Below, in pieces: positions 11,101 through 22,400 of a stretch of 64,000 nucleotides of DNA. The stretch is from Monocercomonoides exilis (lineage: Eukaryota > Preaxostyla > Oxymonadida > Polymastigidae): assembly GCA_001643675.2 (NCBI GenBank), contig LSRY02000024.1, positions 1,242,001-1,306,000 on the forward strand, read 5' to 3'. Positions within the stretch are counted from its first letter, which is position 1. Every line of letters begins with the position of its first letter. The position numbers were made by a program, and so were the translations under genes. The notes beneath the pieces were generated by a model. It saw only the letters and a program-made list of their open reading frames with translations. It did no database searches and was not told the DNA's origin.

Positions 11101-11757
11101 TTAGTGTTGCGCCATCATTACTACAAATTCACTATAATCAATTTGTCCATCTCCGTTGGTGTCTTAAAAAATAAAAGAATTAAAATTTGTCAGGAAATAA
11201 TATTAAATTATTGGAAAAGATAAAATCGCACCAGCTTCTTTAATCATTTCATCTATATCAGCTGCAGATAATTTCTCACCTTCTGCTTCAAGAACTGATT
11301 TAAGTTCTTCACGAGAAATAAACCCGTTTCCATCCTTATCAAAAGCTTTGAATGCGGCTTTCAGTTTCAATTCTTCCTCGCAATGTCCTTCTGCCATCGC
11401 CATCATAACCACAAATTCGTCGAAGTCAAGTACCCCATTTCCATCAGTATCCAAAAAGTCCATCATTTCCTGAAGTTCTTCGTCTGTTGGATGTTGATCA
11501 GCAGATTCCAAAACTTGATAGAAATTTGTGTTAACAAAAAAATACTGTTTGAAAAATCATACCATGGCGCAATTCTTTCACACAGATTGTATTACTGTGA
11601 TCAGTGTCAAACACACGGAAAGCAGTTCTAAAATTTTCAATTTGTTCTTCAGTGAAATATTTTGCCTTTAATTAAACGTTTCATAAAATAACAAGAATCA
11701 ATAAATTAATGATAAATGCATTTTTCAAATTTTATTGCTCAAAAAACACCAAACCAT
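11101..11757 (-). CDS. calmodulin-like EF-hand protein
   Basis: Four exons on the minus strand: 11757-11755 (only the ATG), 11665-11563, 11513-11232 and 11162-11101. Introns are 89, 49 and 69 bp. Together they encode 149 residues, the normal calmodulin length, beginning [13 protein letters not shown] like canonical calmodulin. EF-hand 1 ([12 protein letters not shown]) lacks the Gly at loop position 6 and may bind calcium weakly. EF-hands 2 ([12 protein letters not shown]), 3 ([12 protein letters not shown]) and 4 ([12 protein letters not shown]) are intact. The central linker carries extra acidic and Cys residues. The first exon is forced: upstream of GCAAAATATTTC there is an in-frame stop and no ATG, whereas ATG followed by a GTTTGG donor lies 89 bp further up. 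A calcium sensor acting on target proteins is expected from the family. It could be a centrin-like relative, but the sequence looks closer to calmodulin. Confidence 0.85.
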
Positions 11758-12012
11758 CAATTCTTTAAAAGAAAAATCCTATTTTGCCTTTTTATAGAAA
11801 TATTAAGGGCAAGTGAATGGTTATTATAATGGCTGTTGATTATTCACTTCTTAATAACTTACAAATGATAACTCTTTTGAAGTTCTGTCAGTTTTTTGTT
11901 AAAAAAACAGAAAAAAAAATGAAAAATAAGCTTCTTTTTTTAAAAAATTGATAATAGAAAACATAAAAATGCAAAAGACAAGTTCAATGAATCAATAATG
12001 CGATCTTTTGTT

Positions 12013-14227
12013 TCATTTCATTTTTTCTACTCTATATCTCTCCTTCTTTTTTGACATGCGCTTTGAAGAGAAAATAAAAGGAATCACAAGCACAGAATTG
12101 TTATGCACTTCGTTCAGCATCTTATACATTTTTCCACGCCGAATATTCCTCCGCTTTGAATTGAAAATCTTATCTTCATATCGAAGCCTCCTCTCATTCA
12201 CATCAACAACTCCTGCACGAACCTGTGCTGCATCCACTTTTGCTCGATCTTCCGTCCGAAGAACACGAAAAGGTAGATGCTCATCTTCATTGGCTGCTGA
12301 TAAATCAGAAAATGAGAAGAAATTGTGCTTTTGACACTCTTTCAGTTGAAAAGTGGTCAAATGATTGTCAGAAGGGCCTGTCTCAGAATTGCGAATAGAA
12401 AAATCTTCTTTTCGATTTAAAAAAGGATAAACAGAAAAATCATGAAATGAATGCAACAAAGAATTGCTTGTATATTTTTTGTGTTGTTTTCCATCAGAAT
12501 TTGTGTTCCTTTCCCCTAAACAATTGAACAGCCCATAAGCATCATTTGAAAAAGGCAATCTGAAAGAGGTGAAATTCTCACTGCATCCAAATGAAATATT
12601 TGGATCATCCGAAAATGACTTTGTGTCATCAATCATTTCTTCATCAAAACATGATTCACTTTCATCCAGCTCAAATTCTGCTGTTTTTGGAACGTGCAAA
12701 TCTTCAACGAAAGAATCACTGTGTCTGCTTGAAATATTCGTGCCTTTCTCAAATGGAATGTCTATTTCATTCAATTGCTGCCCCAAGGATTTGATGTCAG
12801 ATTCTTCTGATTTTCGAGATTCTTCGTGTTTCTCTCTGGATTTGCAGCTCAACTGCTTGAATCGCTCCAAATCGCTCATCTCTTTCATCTTCAGCTGTTT
12901 ATTCAATTTTTTCTCTTCCATTTCAATCTTCACTCGAATTTTGTCCAGTTCTTGTTCTTCCAGCCCCTTCTCAACAGCATTTAAGAATGCATCTTTCATC
13001 TCTTCCAAAGTGCTTTCCAATTGCTCTGAATTTTCATTTTGGTCAATCTTATCTTTTGACTCGGAATGGGACATGCATTCAACTTTAGCCCGTTCCCACA
13101 TTTTGCGTTCAATTTCGTTTGTGATCCAATCTTTCTCTATCCATTCTCCGAACATCTTGTAATACTGCTTTGCTTCATGTATTTGAAATTCAATAACATA
13201 TCTTTGCTTTTTATTCAGTTTTTTCTCAAATATGTCCTTAGCATTGTTATAATCATTTTCAAAATCTTCATTTTTATGGCAATCCGTTTTGCATGTTTCA
13301 TTCAATTCCTCATCTTCAACTTCTGAAGTTTGTTGATTCATCTGAGAGGCAAGTCTATCAGAGCCAAAATTCATAAGCTCTTTCTGAATTGTCATGTCCA
13401 TTTTTCTCCACCGTTTCAGCATGAACAATCGTTGAGCGTATGCGGTCATCGAAGACTTTCTGTTGCCTTCATCAAAATCAACGTCAACCGCAGAGCTTAG
13501 CATTTCTGTGGCATAAGATTTCCACCTCCATCTTCCTCCTCGTGCACTGTTCGGATTATCATTATCATCTTGCAAAAAGATGCTCAAGTGCTTTCTTTGT
13601 TCATCTCCATTGATAAAATCTTTTTCTGCGTGATATTCTTGGGTAGATTGTTGATTGATTCCCCCAGTCCCTTTTATTGGATCACAATATTCAGAAAGTT
13701 TGCTCAAATTCGAAGGGGGTTGCTCGTGTAAATTTTCTTTGGGAGAAAAATCGATCAACCCATTCAATTCACTCTTGCCATCAGACTGAAAGTCTATTGA
13801 AGAGCTTTTGAAATTCTTACAAAATTTTGTAGATAACGAAGTTGAATTGTATGGAGCTTCAGAATGATATTTCGAAGAAGAAGAATCAAAAAATTGTTTA
13901 CCGTTGTAACATTCTTTTTCGTTGCAACGAGTGTCATGCAAGGAAAATGGAATTGAAGATTTCTCGCTTTTCTCGAATGAAGAAACATTCTTCTTCACAT
14001 GAAAACTACTGTTTTGGTATTCAGGACGAATTTTATTTGTTGTGTAAAAAGAATTTTGTGAAGAAAACGATGCTTGTTGAATATATTGATTGCATAAACA
14101 GCTTTCAGCATTGAGACAACCAATCTTTTTCTAAGTTCAAGATAAAATGAGAAAATCACATAACAAAAATTGCAAATCAATAAACAAAAAAACTATATAC
14201 CAATTGTTCATTTAGATTTGAATCCAT
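12013..14227 (-). CDS. coiled-coil protein of unknown function
   Basis: Two exons, 14227-14201 (nine codons, MDSNLNEQL) and 14130-12013, separated by a 70-bp intron with donor GTATAT, giving 714 residues. The first part is Ser/Asn-rich. The middle has a Trp-rich segment (GGRWRWKSYATEM, later MLKRWRKMDMTIQ and YKMFGEWIEKDWI) and a long charged coiled coil (EKGLEEQELDKIRVKIEMEE and on). The end is strongly basic, with NSKRRNIRRGKMYKML and KKKERYRVEK. There is no signal peptide or membrane helix. I do not recognise the family. The basic C-terminus could bind nucleic acid or target the nucleus, but that is inference. Lower Ser content and fewer homopolymers than its neighbours suggest a less expanded gene. 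Confidence 0.7.
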
Positions 14228-14857
14228 TTTGTTTTAAAATCAAATTATTATCCTCAAGTCAAACATTTGATTCTTTAAATATTAAGGGTCTTTAATGGAA
14301 AATGATGGATAATAAACTTTCGAAGAGTGAAATAGATATTCTTGATACGTTGTCTGAAAATTTCTTTTCCATTTTTTTTTTTTTTTTACAGATATTCTCA
14401 TCCTTCAACATTTTTTTTCCTATTTCATGTTTTTCAATAAAATAACAAGTTTCATTTAGAAAAAGATTGTCTTATCATTGAAACTTTCTCAGACGTTTTT
14501 TTCAAAAAAATTCAGATAAAGAATTTATGAGTTGTTAAACGTTAGAATTAATAAAAATTGGAAGATATTTTAATTTGTGAATTTGACCATTAACATACCA
14601 ATGGAACGAATAAATAGTTAAACAGGCATCGAATAACATTGAATTCTCAATAACATTTTCTATTTGTGAAATATCATCAACAACTTTTGATTGTAATTGT
14701 GATCAATAAATAACAAATATGTTATATACTAATTTATTTAAAATCAAATATTTGGCTCTGTTTTTTCAATAGAAAGTAAAATACTTGTTTGCTTGCATCA
14801 ATATATTTATGTGTGATATTTTTATTTTGTAGTGTTTGATTTAATGCTTTTTAAGAA
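14228..14857. other. AT-rich intergenic DNA between divergent genes
   Basis: Shared upstream region of the 12013-14227 (-) gene and the 14858-19063 (+) gene. It must hold both promoters, but I recognise no motif. A T run lies near 14372-14389. Confidence 0.45.
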
Positions 14858-17800
14858 ATGGAAAGAAAAGTTGATGAAAAGATGAAAAAAATGATTATAC
14901 AGGAACTTATAACAACAGAAAGAAGTTATGTTGACCAGCTTGAAACGTTAATTGAAGTATTCGAAAAACCTATGCAACAGAATATGAAAGATTTAAAGTT
15001 AACACAAAGAGACATTAGATTGTTGTTTTCTGATCTTGATATAATTTTTCAGACAAATAAAATTATCCTCAACGCATTTGAAAAATGCTTAAGGCACGAT
15101 GCAAAGGGCATTGGAAATGTTTTTCTATCACTAGGCAGTTATCTTCGAGTATATTCCCCGTTCATTAACAATTTGTCCAAAAGTCAAGAACTTACAAATT
15201 ATCTGATGGAACGAAATAAGAAATTTCGCACATTTATCACGGAACAAAAGCAAAATGCGAGATGCAAAGGTCTTCCATTTCACACTATGATTGCGTTGCC
15301 CGTCCAACGAATACCAAGATATGAGCTCCTTCTAAAGACTATTTTAGAAAATACGAGCAAACTTGATCCAGAACGAAAAAATCTTGAAAGTGCATTTGAT
15401 AAAATTAAAGGAATTACAGTGGGTGTGGAAGGTTCAAAGAAGTTGCGCGATCAGGAAGATCTCCTTATCAAAATATTTGGTTTTTCAGGAGGGAGAAAAT
15501 ATCCTCGTTCGCTTTCTGCAAAATCAGCAGACTACGAGCCAGTTCTTGGAGTCCCTGACCCAGAAAGGATTATCATTCCTTCAAGGAGGTTTTTATATCA
15601 GTGCAAAGCCCTTTATGCTCAGAAGAAGCTGAGCAGAGCAAACGGCTCTGGAGCTGGTGGTGCTGGTGCACCTGCTGTTCTGGCATTAGACAGCAGCTGT
15701 GCAATGTTTGCGCAGATTTATGTGCTTTCAGATGCGTTTGTGGTGGCCCAGCAGACAGGAAAGGGAAGGATCTTCAGAGAGCTTGTACCACTTCACTTCT
15801 TTGTCTCTGCATCTGTCTCGTCTTCTCCTTCGGTACCATCAGCACAGGCATACTCATCTGCTTCCTCACTTCTGATGCTGTCATCTCCTATTCCATCATC
15901 TTCTTCAGCATCGGCATCATCATCTTCCTCAGCCTCCTCATCAGGAGTGCAAATGTCTTCTTCTTCTAATCGTGATGTGAATGAAATCAGTGTTGTTCTG
16001 CTCCTTCCAGCCTCGTTCTCCACACGAAGGCCAGGCGGCTCGCATCAAATGAGCAAGTTTTTGCACACAACAGACGAAGATGTGGAAGAAGCGTGGATGA
16101 CCAGCCAGACGCTGCAGATGGAAGATTATGCCGCTCAGTTGAGAGAAGAGGAGGGAAAAGGAGGAAAGAAGAAGAATCGAAAGGAAAGGAAGAGGAGAAA
16201 TGAAAGAGGAAGAAGATCTTCGGAACAAATAAGCGATGATGAAAATGAGTCTGAATCGGAAGAAGAAGAAGATGATGAAGAAAGTTATTATTCAAATTCC
16301 TACATGGATTATGATGATGATGATTCTTTTGAATCAGATGAAGATGAGCAAATTGCAAAGAGAAGAAGCAGAAGATCACCACTTCCAAGAGCGTGGCAAA
16401 AAAGTCCACAAAACAGAAGAGGGAAGAGCAGAAGAAGAAGTAGAAGTGCTTCAGATGGAGCGTCTTCTGAAGGAGTGGAGCCTTTCATTCGATACACTTA
16501 CACATTCCACATTGACAGCAACGAAGATGCTTTTGAGTTGAAACAGCAGATCGACAGTGTTGGTGCTGATCTGCGCGAAAAAAGAGCACAAATAGCACTT
16601 TTCTCTCAATCAACACAGCAGCCGAAAGAAAAGACAGAAGACGCTGCTGCAAGTCGTCTGCAAGGATTCACTTCTTCTTCTTCTTCCTCTTCTTCTCAAA
16701 TTCCACTTTCACAGCAGCCAGTAGCATCAGAAGAAGCACAGCGTGCTTTGGGTGATCTGATCCGCTCTTTAAAAGCGAACGAGTCGCGTTTTGTGAAAGC
16801 GATGGACATTTTGATCAAATGCTTCGTTGAACCATCGAAGAGACTGGTCGAAAGAAGGCAAAAAGAAGCAGAGAAGCGAAAAGCTGCTGAAATGAAAAAG
16901 GCAAAGCAAAAATCCAAAGTACAAGGAAAGTCCAAAGCGAATGCTGCTTCAGGCGCATTCTCTTCATCAGGCTCAGCATCCGGTGGAGGAGGTGCATTTG
17001 ATACAGAAGACATCTCCTTTTCAGGCAGCACACCAGACGGACACACAAACAGCATCACCAGCGCTGGCTATCCGACGGAACTGGACGCATCTGCAGTTGC
17101 GCTGCTGTTCAGAGAGATTCCAGACATCCACAGGAATCACACGCAGCTTCTGCAGCTGATCGAAGACGAAGAAAAAGCACGCAAAGCGAAAATGATGAAT
17201 GAGCCCAGCGCGATGAAAAGAAAGAGCTCTTCAAAACTTTTCAGTTTCCACAAATCTTCTCATTCTTCTGCATCTCCATTATCATCATCATCTTCTTCTT
17301 CTTCTTCCCACAATCGTGTTGGGATAGGTGGAGTATTTCTTCAGTTTGTGCCGTTTCTGAAGATGCTGAGCAGCTATCTTGCGCGTCGGCCAGAGCGGCA
17401 GGAGCTGCTGGAGAGCATCACAGCGACAGACGTGGAGTTCAGACAGATTGTGGCAGGCGCCGAGGCGAAAGGGGCAGCCCACGACGAAGGCGTGACGCTG
17501 GAGCAGCTGTTGGAGATGCCTCTCTTCCGACTGGCGATCTACTCAGCACACATTGCAGCGATGTATCAGTGTGCAGAGAGGAGGAGAGAGGCGCGACAGA
17601 CAGAAACAAGAAGAGACTCGCTTGAGTCGATTGCAACAGTCAGCTCTGTCTCTGCTGCTGCTCAAGGGTTTGGGGGAGAAGAGCCAGAAGACGAGAAAAG
17701 CGAGAGAGAGTGTTTGGCACTTGCATCACAGCAGCTGAGTCAGGTGGCCTTCGACATCGACGAGAAGGTCAGGCGGAGTGAGGCGCAGCAGACGCTCCAT

Positions 17801-19063
17801 TCAATCTGCCTGTGGGCTCAATGCACTTCAGCAGAGAAAGAGCGCATTTTGCAGCCTTCGCGGTATTTCGTGTGTGAAGTGGCTGCGACAGAAATTGGAG
17901 TGTCGCGGACGATGGCTGAGCCGTTTGAGATTCGCCTGGCTGAGGAAAGGAGCAGAGGGAGGATTGTGACAGTGGGCGTGGGAGAAAGCAGAGATGTGGA
18001 TGGAGATGAAGGTTGGGGTGAGAATTATGAACAGGAATGTAGATCTTCTTCATCATCAATGCAGGCTTCTCTTCTTCTGTCTGCCAAATCGACTGTGATG
18101 TCCTTGGAACAAGCACTGAAACTGCGCCAAGAGAAGATCGGAAAGCGAAGGCTCATGGAAGTGACTGATGATGATGCATCCAATGAACAAAGTGGAGAAT
18201 TGGTGATCGATCCGACATCTTCTGCATTCACTTCATCCTCTTCTTCTCATTCTTCTTCTTCTTCTTCTTCTTCTCGCAACACCGCCACATCACAAACCAC
18301 ATCACAATCCATGACACCTTCTCTTCGCAAAGAAGCACTTCATTCATTGAGCACCCAATTTCCATATCCTCTCTCGCACTTTGCACTCACCCCACACCAA
18401 CTGGCATGGAAGCGCTGGAGCGACAAAAGAAGGAGGCAGCGCTGCCGGCGGATTGAGAAAGACACCATCCTCACCAAGCAAGGCGTGCCTGTCTGGCTGA
18501 TTGTGGCGAATGACTGTCTACTTGTGTTTGAGATGCAGAGCAGAGGGGAAAGGATGGGCATCAGACACGCAGTGGATCTGAGGAAGGTGGAGAGTGTGGA
18601 GGCAGAGGCAGTTGCAATCAATTTGGGTGAAGAGAGAGAAAGGCTGTTTGAGGCAGAGGAAAGTGAGGGAGGTTCTTGTGCTGATGAAGACAGCATGGCA
18701 GGCAGTGCTGTTGTTGGGAGAGAGCAGCCAAATTCACACAGACACCGACATACACACAGTAGAAGCAATTCAAAACTCCGTTTCCGACATTTGAGAAGCA
18801 AAAGAAGGGAATTAATTAAAGAAAAAGTTGTTGCGCTTGTTCTGAGAATAGCACTATTCCAAAAGAGAGATTCACAAACAAAGGAAAGTGCAGTCAATTC
18901 ATTGCCTCCTCCAACTTCCCCAACTTCATCTTCTTCTTCAAAGGCATTTCCTCCATTTGTTGAAGATTCTCTTTGGCTGTCCTTTGCCTTTGACTCAGCA
19001 GAAGCACTGTCTCAATTTCGTTCGCAGTTTCTTCGAACAATCGATGAGTGCATTCATCGATGA
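14858..19063 (+). CDS. Rho guanine-nucleotide exchange factor with two DH-PH modules
   Basis: A single exon of 1,401 residues. The ATG at 14858 leads directly into a textbook DH domain (residues about 8-210): IIQELITTERSYVDQLETL (CR1), YSPFINNL and FRTFI (CR2 region), and LPVQRIPRYELLLKTIL (CR3). A PH domain follows (about 235-590), split by a roughly 200-residue Ser- and acid-rich insertion. A second, more divergent DH begins near 640 (GDLIRSLKANESRFVKAM), runs through FVPFLKMLSSYLARR and ends with MPLFRLAIYSAHIAAMY in place of CR3. It is followed by a second split PH (VWLIVANDCLLVFEMQ, and a final LSQFRSQFLRTIDECI helix). The family loads GTP on Rho/Rac GTPases at membranes to control actin. 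The first DH keeps the residues expected for activity. The second has lost the PVQRxxRY core and may be regulatory. Confidence 0.85.
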   Translation: MERKVDEKMKKMIIQELITTERSYVDQLETLIEVFEKPMQQNMKDLKLTQRDIRLLFSDLDIIFQTNKIILNAFEKCLRHDAKGIGNVFLSLGSYLRVYSPFINNLSKSQELTNYLMERNKKFRTFITEQKQNARCKGLPFHTMIALPVQRIPRYELLLKTILENTSKLDPERKNLESAFDKIKGITVGVEGSKKLRDQEDLLIKIFGFSGGRKYPRSLSAKSADYEPVLGVPDPERIIIPSRRFLYQCKALYAQKKLSRANGSGAGGAGAPAVLALDSSCAMFAQIYVLSDAFVVAQQTGKGRIFRELVPLHFFVSASVSSSPSVPSAQAYSSASSLLMLSSPIPSSSSASASSSSSASSSGVQMSSSSNRDVNEISVVLLLPASFSTRRPGGSHQMSKFLHTTDEDVEEAWMTSQTLQMEDYAAQLREEEGKGGKKKNRKERKRRNERGRRSSEQISDDENESESEEEEDDEESYYSNSYMDYDDDDSFESDEDEQIAKRRSRRSPLPRAWQKSPQNRRGKSRRRSRSASDGASSEGVEPFIRYTYTFHIDSNEDAFELKQQIDSVGADLREKRAQIALFSQSTQQPKEKTEDAAASRLQGFTSSSSSSSSQIPLSQQPVASEEAQRALGDLIRSLKANESRFVKAMDILIKCFVEPSKRLVERRQKEAEKRKAAEMKKAKQKSKVQGKSKANAASGAFSSSGSASGGGGAFDTEDISFSGSTPDGHTNSITSAGYPTELDASAVALLFREIPDIHRNHTQLLQLIEDEEKARKAKMMNEPSAMKRKSSSKLFSFHKSSHSSASPLSSSSSSSSSHNRVGIGGVFLQFVPFLKMLSSYLARRPERQELLESITATDVEFRQIVAGAEAKGAAHDEGVTLEQLLEMPLFRLAIYSAHIAAMYQCAERRREARQTETRRDSLESIATVSSVSAAAQGFGGEEPEDEKSERECLALASQQLSQVAFDIDEKVRRSEAQQTLHSICLWAQCTSAEKERILQPSRYFVCEVAATEIGVSRTMAEPFEIRLAEERSRGRIVTVGVGESRDVDGDEGWGENYEQECRSSSSSMQASLLLSAKSTVMSLEQALKLRQEKIGKRRLMEVTDDDASNEQSGELVIDPTSSAFTSSSSSHSSSSSSSSRNTATSQTTSQSMTPSLRKEALHSLSTQFPYPLSHFALTPHQLAWKRWSDKRRRQRCRRIEKDTILTKQGVPVWLIVANDCLLVFEMQSRGERMGIRHAVDLRKVESVEAEAVAINLGEERERLFEAEESEGGSCADEDSMAGSAVVGREQPNSHRHRHTHSRSNSKLRFRHLRSKRRELIKEKVVALVLRIALFQKRDSQTKESAVNSLPPPTSPTSSSSSKAFPPFVEDSLWLSFAFDSAEALSQFRSQFLRTIDECIHR

Positions 19064-19400
19064 ACATCAATTATTTATCTCTTTTTTAACGTTTTTTGTT
19101 CTTTGTTTCAAGTCAAAATGTAAACTTTTTTAGTCATATTTTATTGTTTTCTTATCAGTTTGCGTTCTTGTTTTTTTCTGTTCACTTTTGCGATTTTTAT
19201 AAAAAAAATAAAAAATGATATTTTCGTGAAATGCATTCTTTTAAAGAGTATCTCATTGAATTGAAAATACAATCTATTCTAATCATCATGTCAAATAACA
19301 GCGTTCCAGAATTATATGAACGATCTTTCATATTCAAAGCTTCAAAGATGCAATTGTCTATTGTCATAAATATTTGATCATAAAAAAGAAACTTTAAACT
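19064..19400. other. short AT-rich gap between convergent genes
   Basis: The 3' ends of the RhoGEF and SMARCD-like genes face each other here. T-rich and A-rich runs only; no gene or structured RNA seen. Confidence 0.5.
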
Positions 19401-22400
19401 TCATTTAGCACTTTCTTCGTTTCCTGTGGTTGAGTTCGGTTGAGAATGTGCTTGCTTCACTTTGTTGAGTGAAATCTTCAGAATTAATGATTTTCTCTTT
19501 GGCTGGGGTTCTTTCTGAACTTCATTCTCTTCTTTTGGATGTGTGTCATTTTGTTGCATGATTTGTGTTTGTTTTGTTGGAGTTGAATGAGATGTCATTG
19601 ATAGCTGTTCAGGTGTCAGTGTTTGTGTTGGCTGTAATTGTGATATGTGAGAGTCATGTTGAATGGGAGTAAGTTCAGGTGTATCTGATTTGATGAATGT
19701 GGTTTTACCAAATGAAGAAGAAGAGGATGAAGCAGATGAAATAGATGCATTTGAAATGATTGAAGTGGAAGAAGTAGCAGAAGATGGACTTGATGATGCA
19801 TATGAGAATGAAGGTGAAGAAGAGGAAGAAGGCGAAGATGCAACTGGTGAAGAAGAAGAAGAAGAAGGCGATGATGATGGAGATAATGATGATGGAGAAG
19901 AATACATTGAAGAAGTTGTGAAAGGAGATGCAGAAGATGAAGAAGAAGGCATGCTCGATGAATCAGAAAGAGGAAGTGGAATTGTTTCTTGTTTTGTTTC
20001 CTGTGAAGTGTTTTGTCTGTTTGAAACGAACTGAGAAAATCGAATAATCGAATCTTGTGAAAGTGCCTGCTCATCTGCTTTAAAGTGAATGGGAGAGAAG
20101 GCAAATGAATTCACATTTTCAGTTTTATTTGCATGTTTTTCAGAAAGTTTATCGTTCGCCATCTCATTTTCTGCTTTTACCTGATTCTTTTCTTGCTTCT
20201 CTGAATCGTCTTTCTCCATCTGTCTTTCCTGATTCTCCATCTCCTGCTGCCTTAACCCATCCATGAACTTTCTGTGCTCTTCTGGGTGGAAGTAAATCAG
20301 AGGCACGCCAGCTGATGCCAAATGAGAATACAACTCTTCTCGATACAAGTTGACAGCTCGATCAATTTCGTTTTCTTCTTCCTTATCTTCTTCCTTTTCA
20401 TCATCATCATCTTCTTCTTCTTCTTCTTCCATTTTTGCTTCTGCTTTTGTCAAAGTTGTTGTTTTTGTTGATAATTCTTTTTTTGTAGGATCTTCTTTGA
20501 AAGAAGGAGAAAATGCTGTTTTGTGAACAACATCGTTGAATTCATCCAGCTGAGTGATGTATGAAGAGTGCATCTGACGCTTCTGCTTCCGATTCGAGTG
20601 CTCTTGTTTTTGTGAAGAAGAAGAAGATGATGATGATGTTGAAGATGATGATGAAGATTGTGATGACTCATCTGCTATCTTGGTATTTTCTGTGTTTTGT
20701 GTTGATTCATCAGAATCGGAGGATGAAAAGATTGTTGAAGAAAAACTGTTTTCGTCAAATGAGTTGAGCAAATCTTGATTCAACAAAAACTTTGGAACGG
20801 TTCCAAAAACAGAGTGAGTGATATTTTTGCTCATTTCATTGTTCGACTGAGCCGAAGAAGAAGACAAAGAAGACAGTAAATATTGTTTCTGATGCTTTTT
20901 ATATTTGTTGTGTGCTGAAATCATCGAAGAGAACACATCCATCGGCTCAACAGGAATTGTGCTTCTGAAACGTTTTAATCTTTCGAGTCGTTTAAGTCGA
21001 ATGGAAATCTATTCAAAAAATAATAGTAAAAGAAATGGATATTATTGAAACAATAAATGATCAGAAAAGGAATTGAATTCAAACATATATATACATACAT
21101 ATACATATACATACATATATATATTTAAGAAAAATATTATTTCGAAAATGCAGGGGAAAAAACAATTTAATTTGTAATTTATTTTTTCGAGAAAATTAAA
21201 AGAAAGGTCAATTAGGAACATACGCTTTTGTTCAGCTTGTTTATCTCTTCATGAATTTCCTTGTCTGTCAATGAACTCATCTTTCTCATTCTCAGAAACA
21301 CAGAAACATCATCTCTATAATTAACTTCTGCTTTCTTATTCTTTTCGTCTTTATGAGCATCATTTTGATTTTGCGCATTATTTTCATCTTCTCGGCTTGT
21401 ATTTTGTGGTGATTGATTCAAATGATCATTGCTGACTTTTGTGTGTAGAGAAGGATCTAACGAAGGAATGAAATAGGAATCTTCAAGTGGAACAGGCGAA
21501 GAGATATGAGAGAAAGGAATCTCAAAAGAAGAAGAAGAGGAGGAGGAGGAAGATGATGATGATAGAGAAGTTTTATTGGCCGATTGTAAAATTGAATTAG
21601 GATGTGGAGTGAATGGGAAAAGTGTTGTGACAAAAGAAGAAAGCATATGCTCTCCTCTTTCCATCGTCCATTTGGGCAAATAGTTCCTCAACTGCTCAGA
21701 ATCCTTTGACTTTTGCTTCAAAGCATCATCAGCTGCACTTTCAGACAAAGGATCTTCAAACGATGATGAAATTGAAGATTCTCTATTTGTTGGATCGCTT
21801 CCAATGAGTTCTCCACTTCTGTTCATTTTTGAGGGGAGGAAGTATTTACCCAAAGACAAATCATCCAGCAGAAGATAAGCAGAATCATCTCTATTTTCAT
21901 TGCTTCCTTCTTCTTCCTCTTTCTTCTTCTTCTTCCTTTTTTCTTCCTTTTCTCCTTCCTTCACTTCCTTTATCTCACTTCCTCCTTCGTTCCTTTTCCC
22001 ATCTTCTGCTTTCTTTTCATTCTCTTCGCATGTTTTTGTGTTGAATGCTTCCACATTTGTCTCTCCATTCTGTCCGTCTTTCCTTCTCATGCTCAAATTC
22101 TGTTGTTTATCTTCTCTTTTGTACATCAGAAGCAGATCATCTGGCATATGAGACGGAATCGGTGCTGTGATGGTTGTTTTGAATAATTGAACTATTTTTA
22201 TTCCCTTCTGCTGTTGAGGTGGAGGCGAAGAAGCTGGTAACGCTTGCTGATGGTGTTGTGCTTGTGGAGAAGACTGAGGTATCTGAATTGGCATTTGAGT
22301 CTGCATTTGTTGCTGCATTGGAGACTGAATTTGGCTCTGGAATTGTGGAAGAGCCTGTGGAAGTGTCGAAAGTTGTGGCTGAGGCTGCATTTGAGCGATT

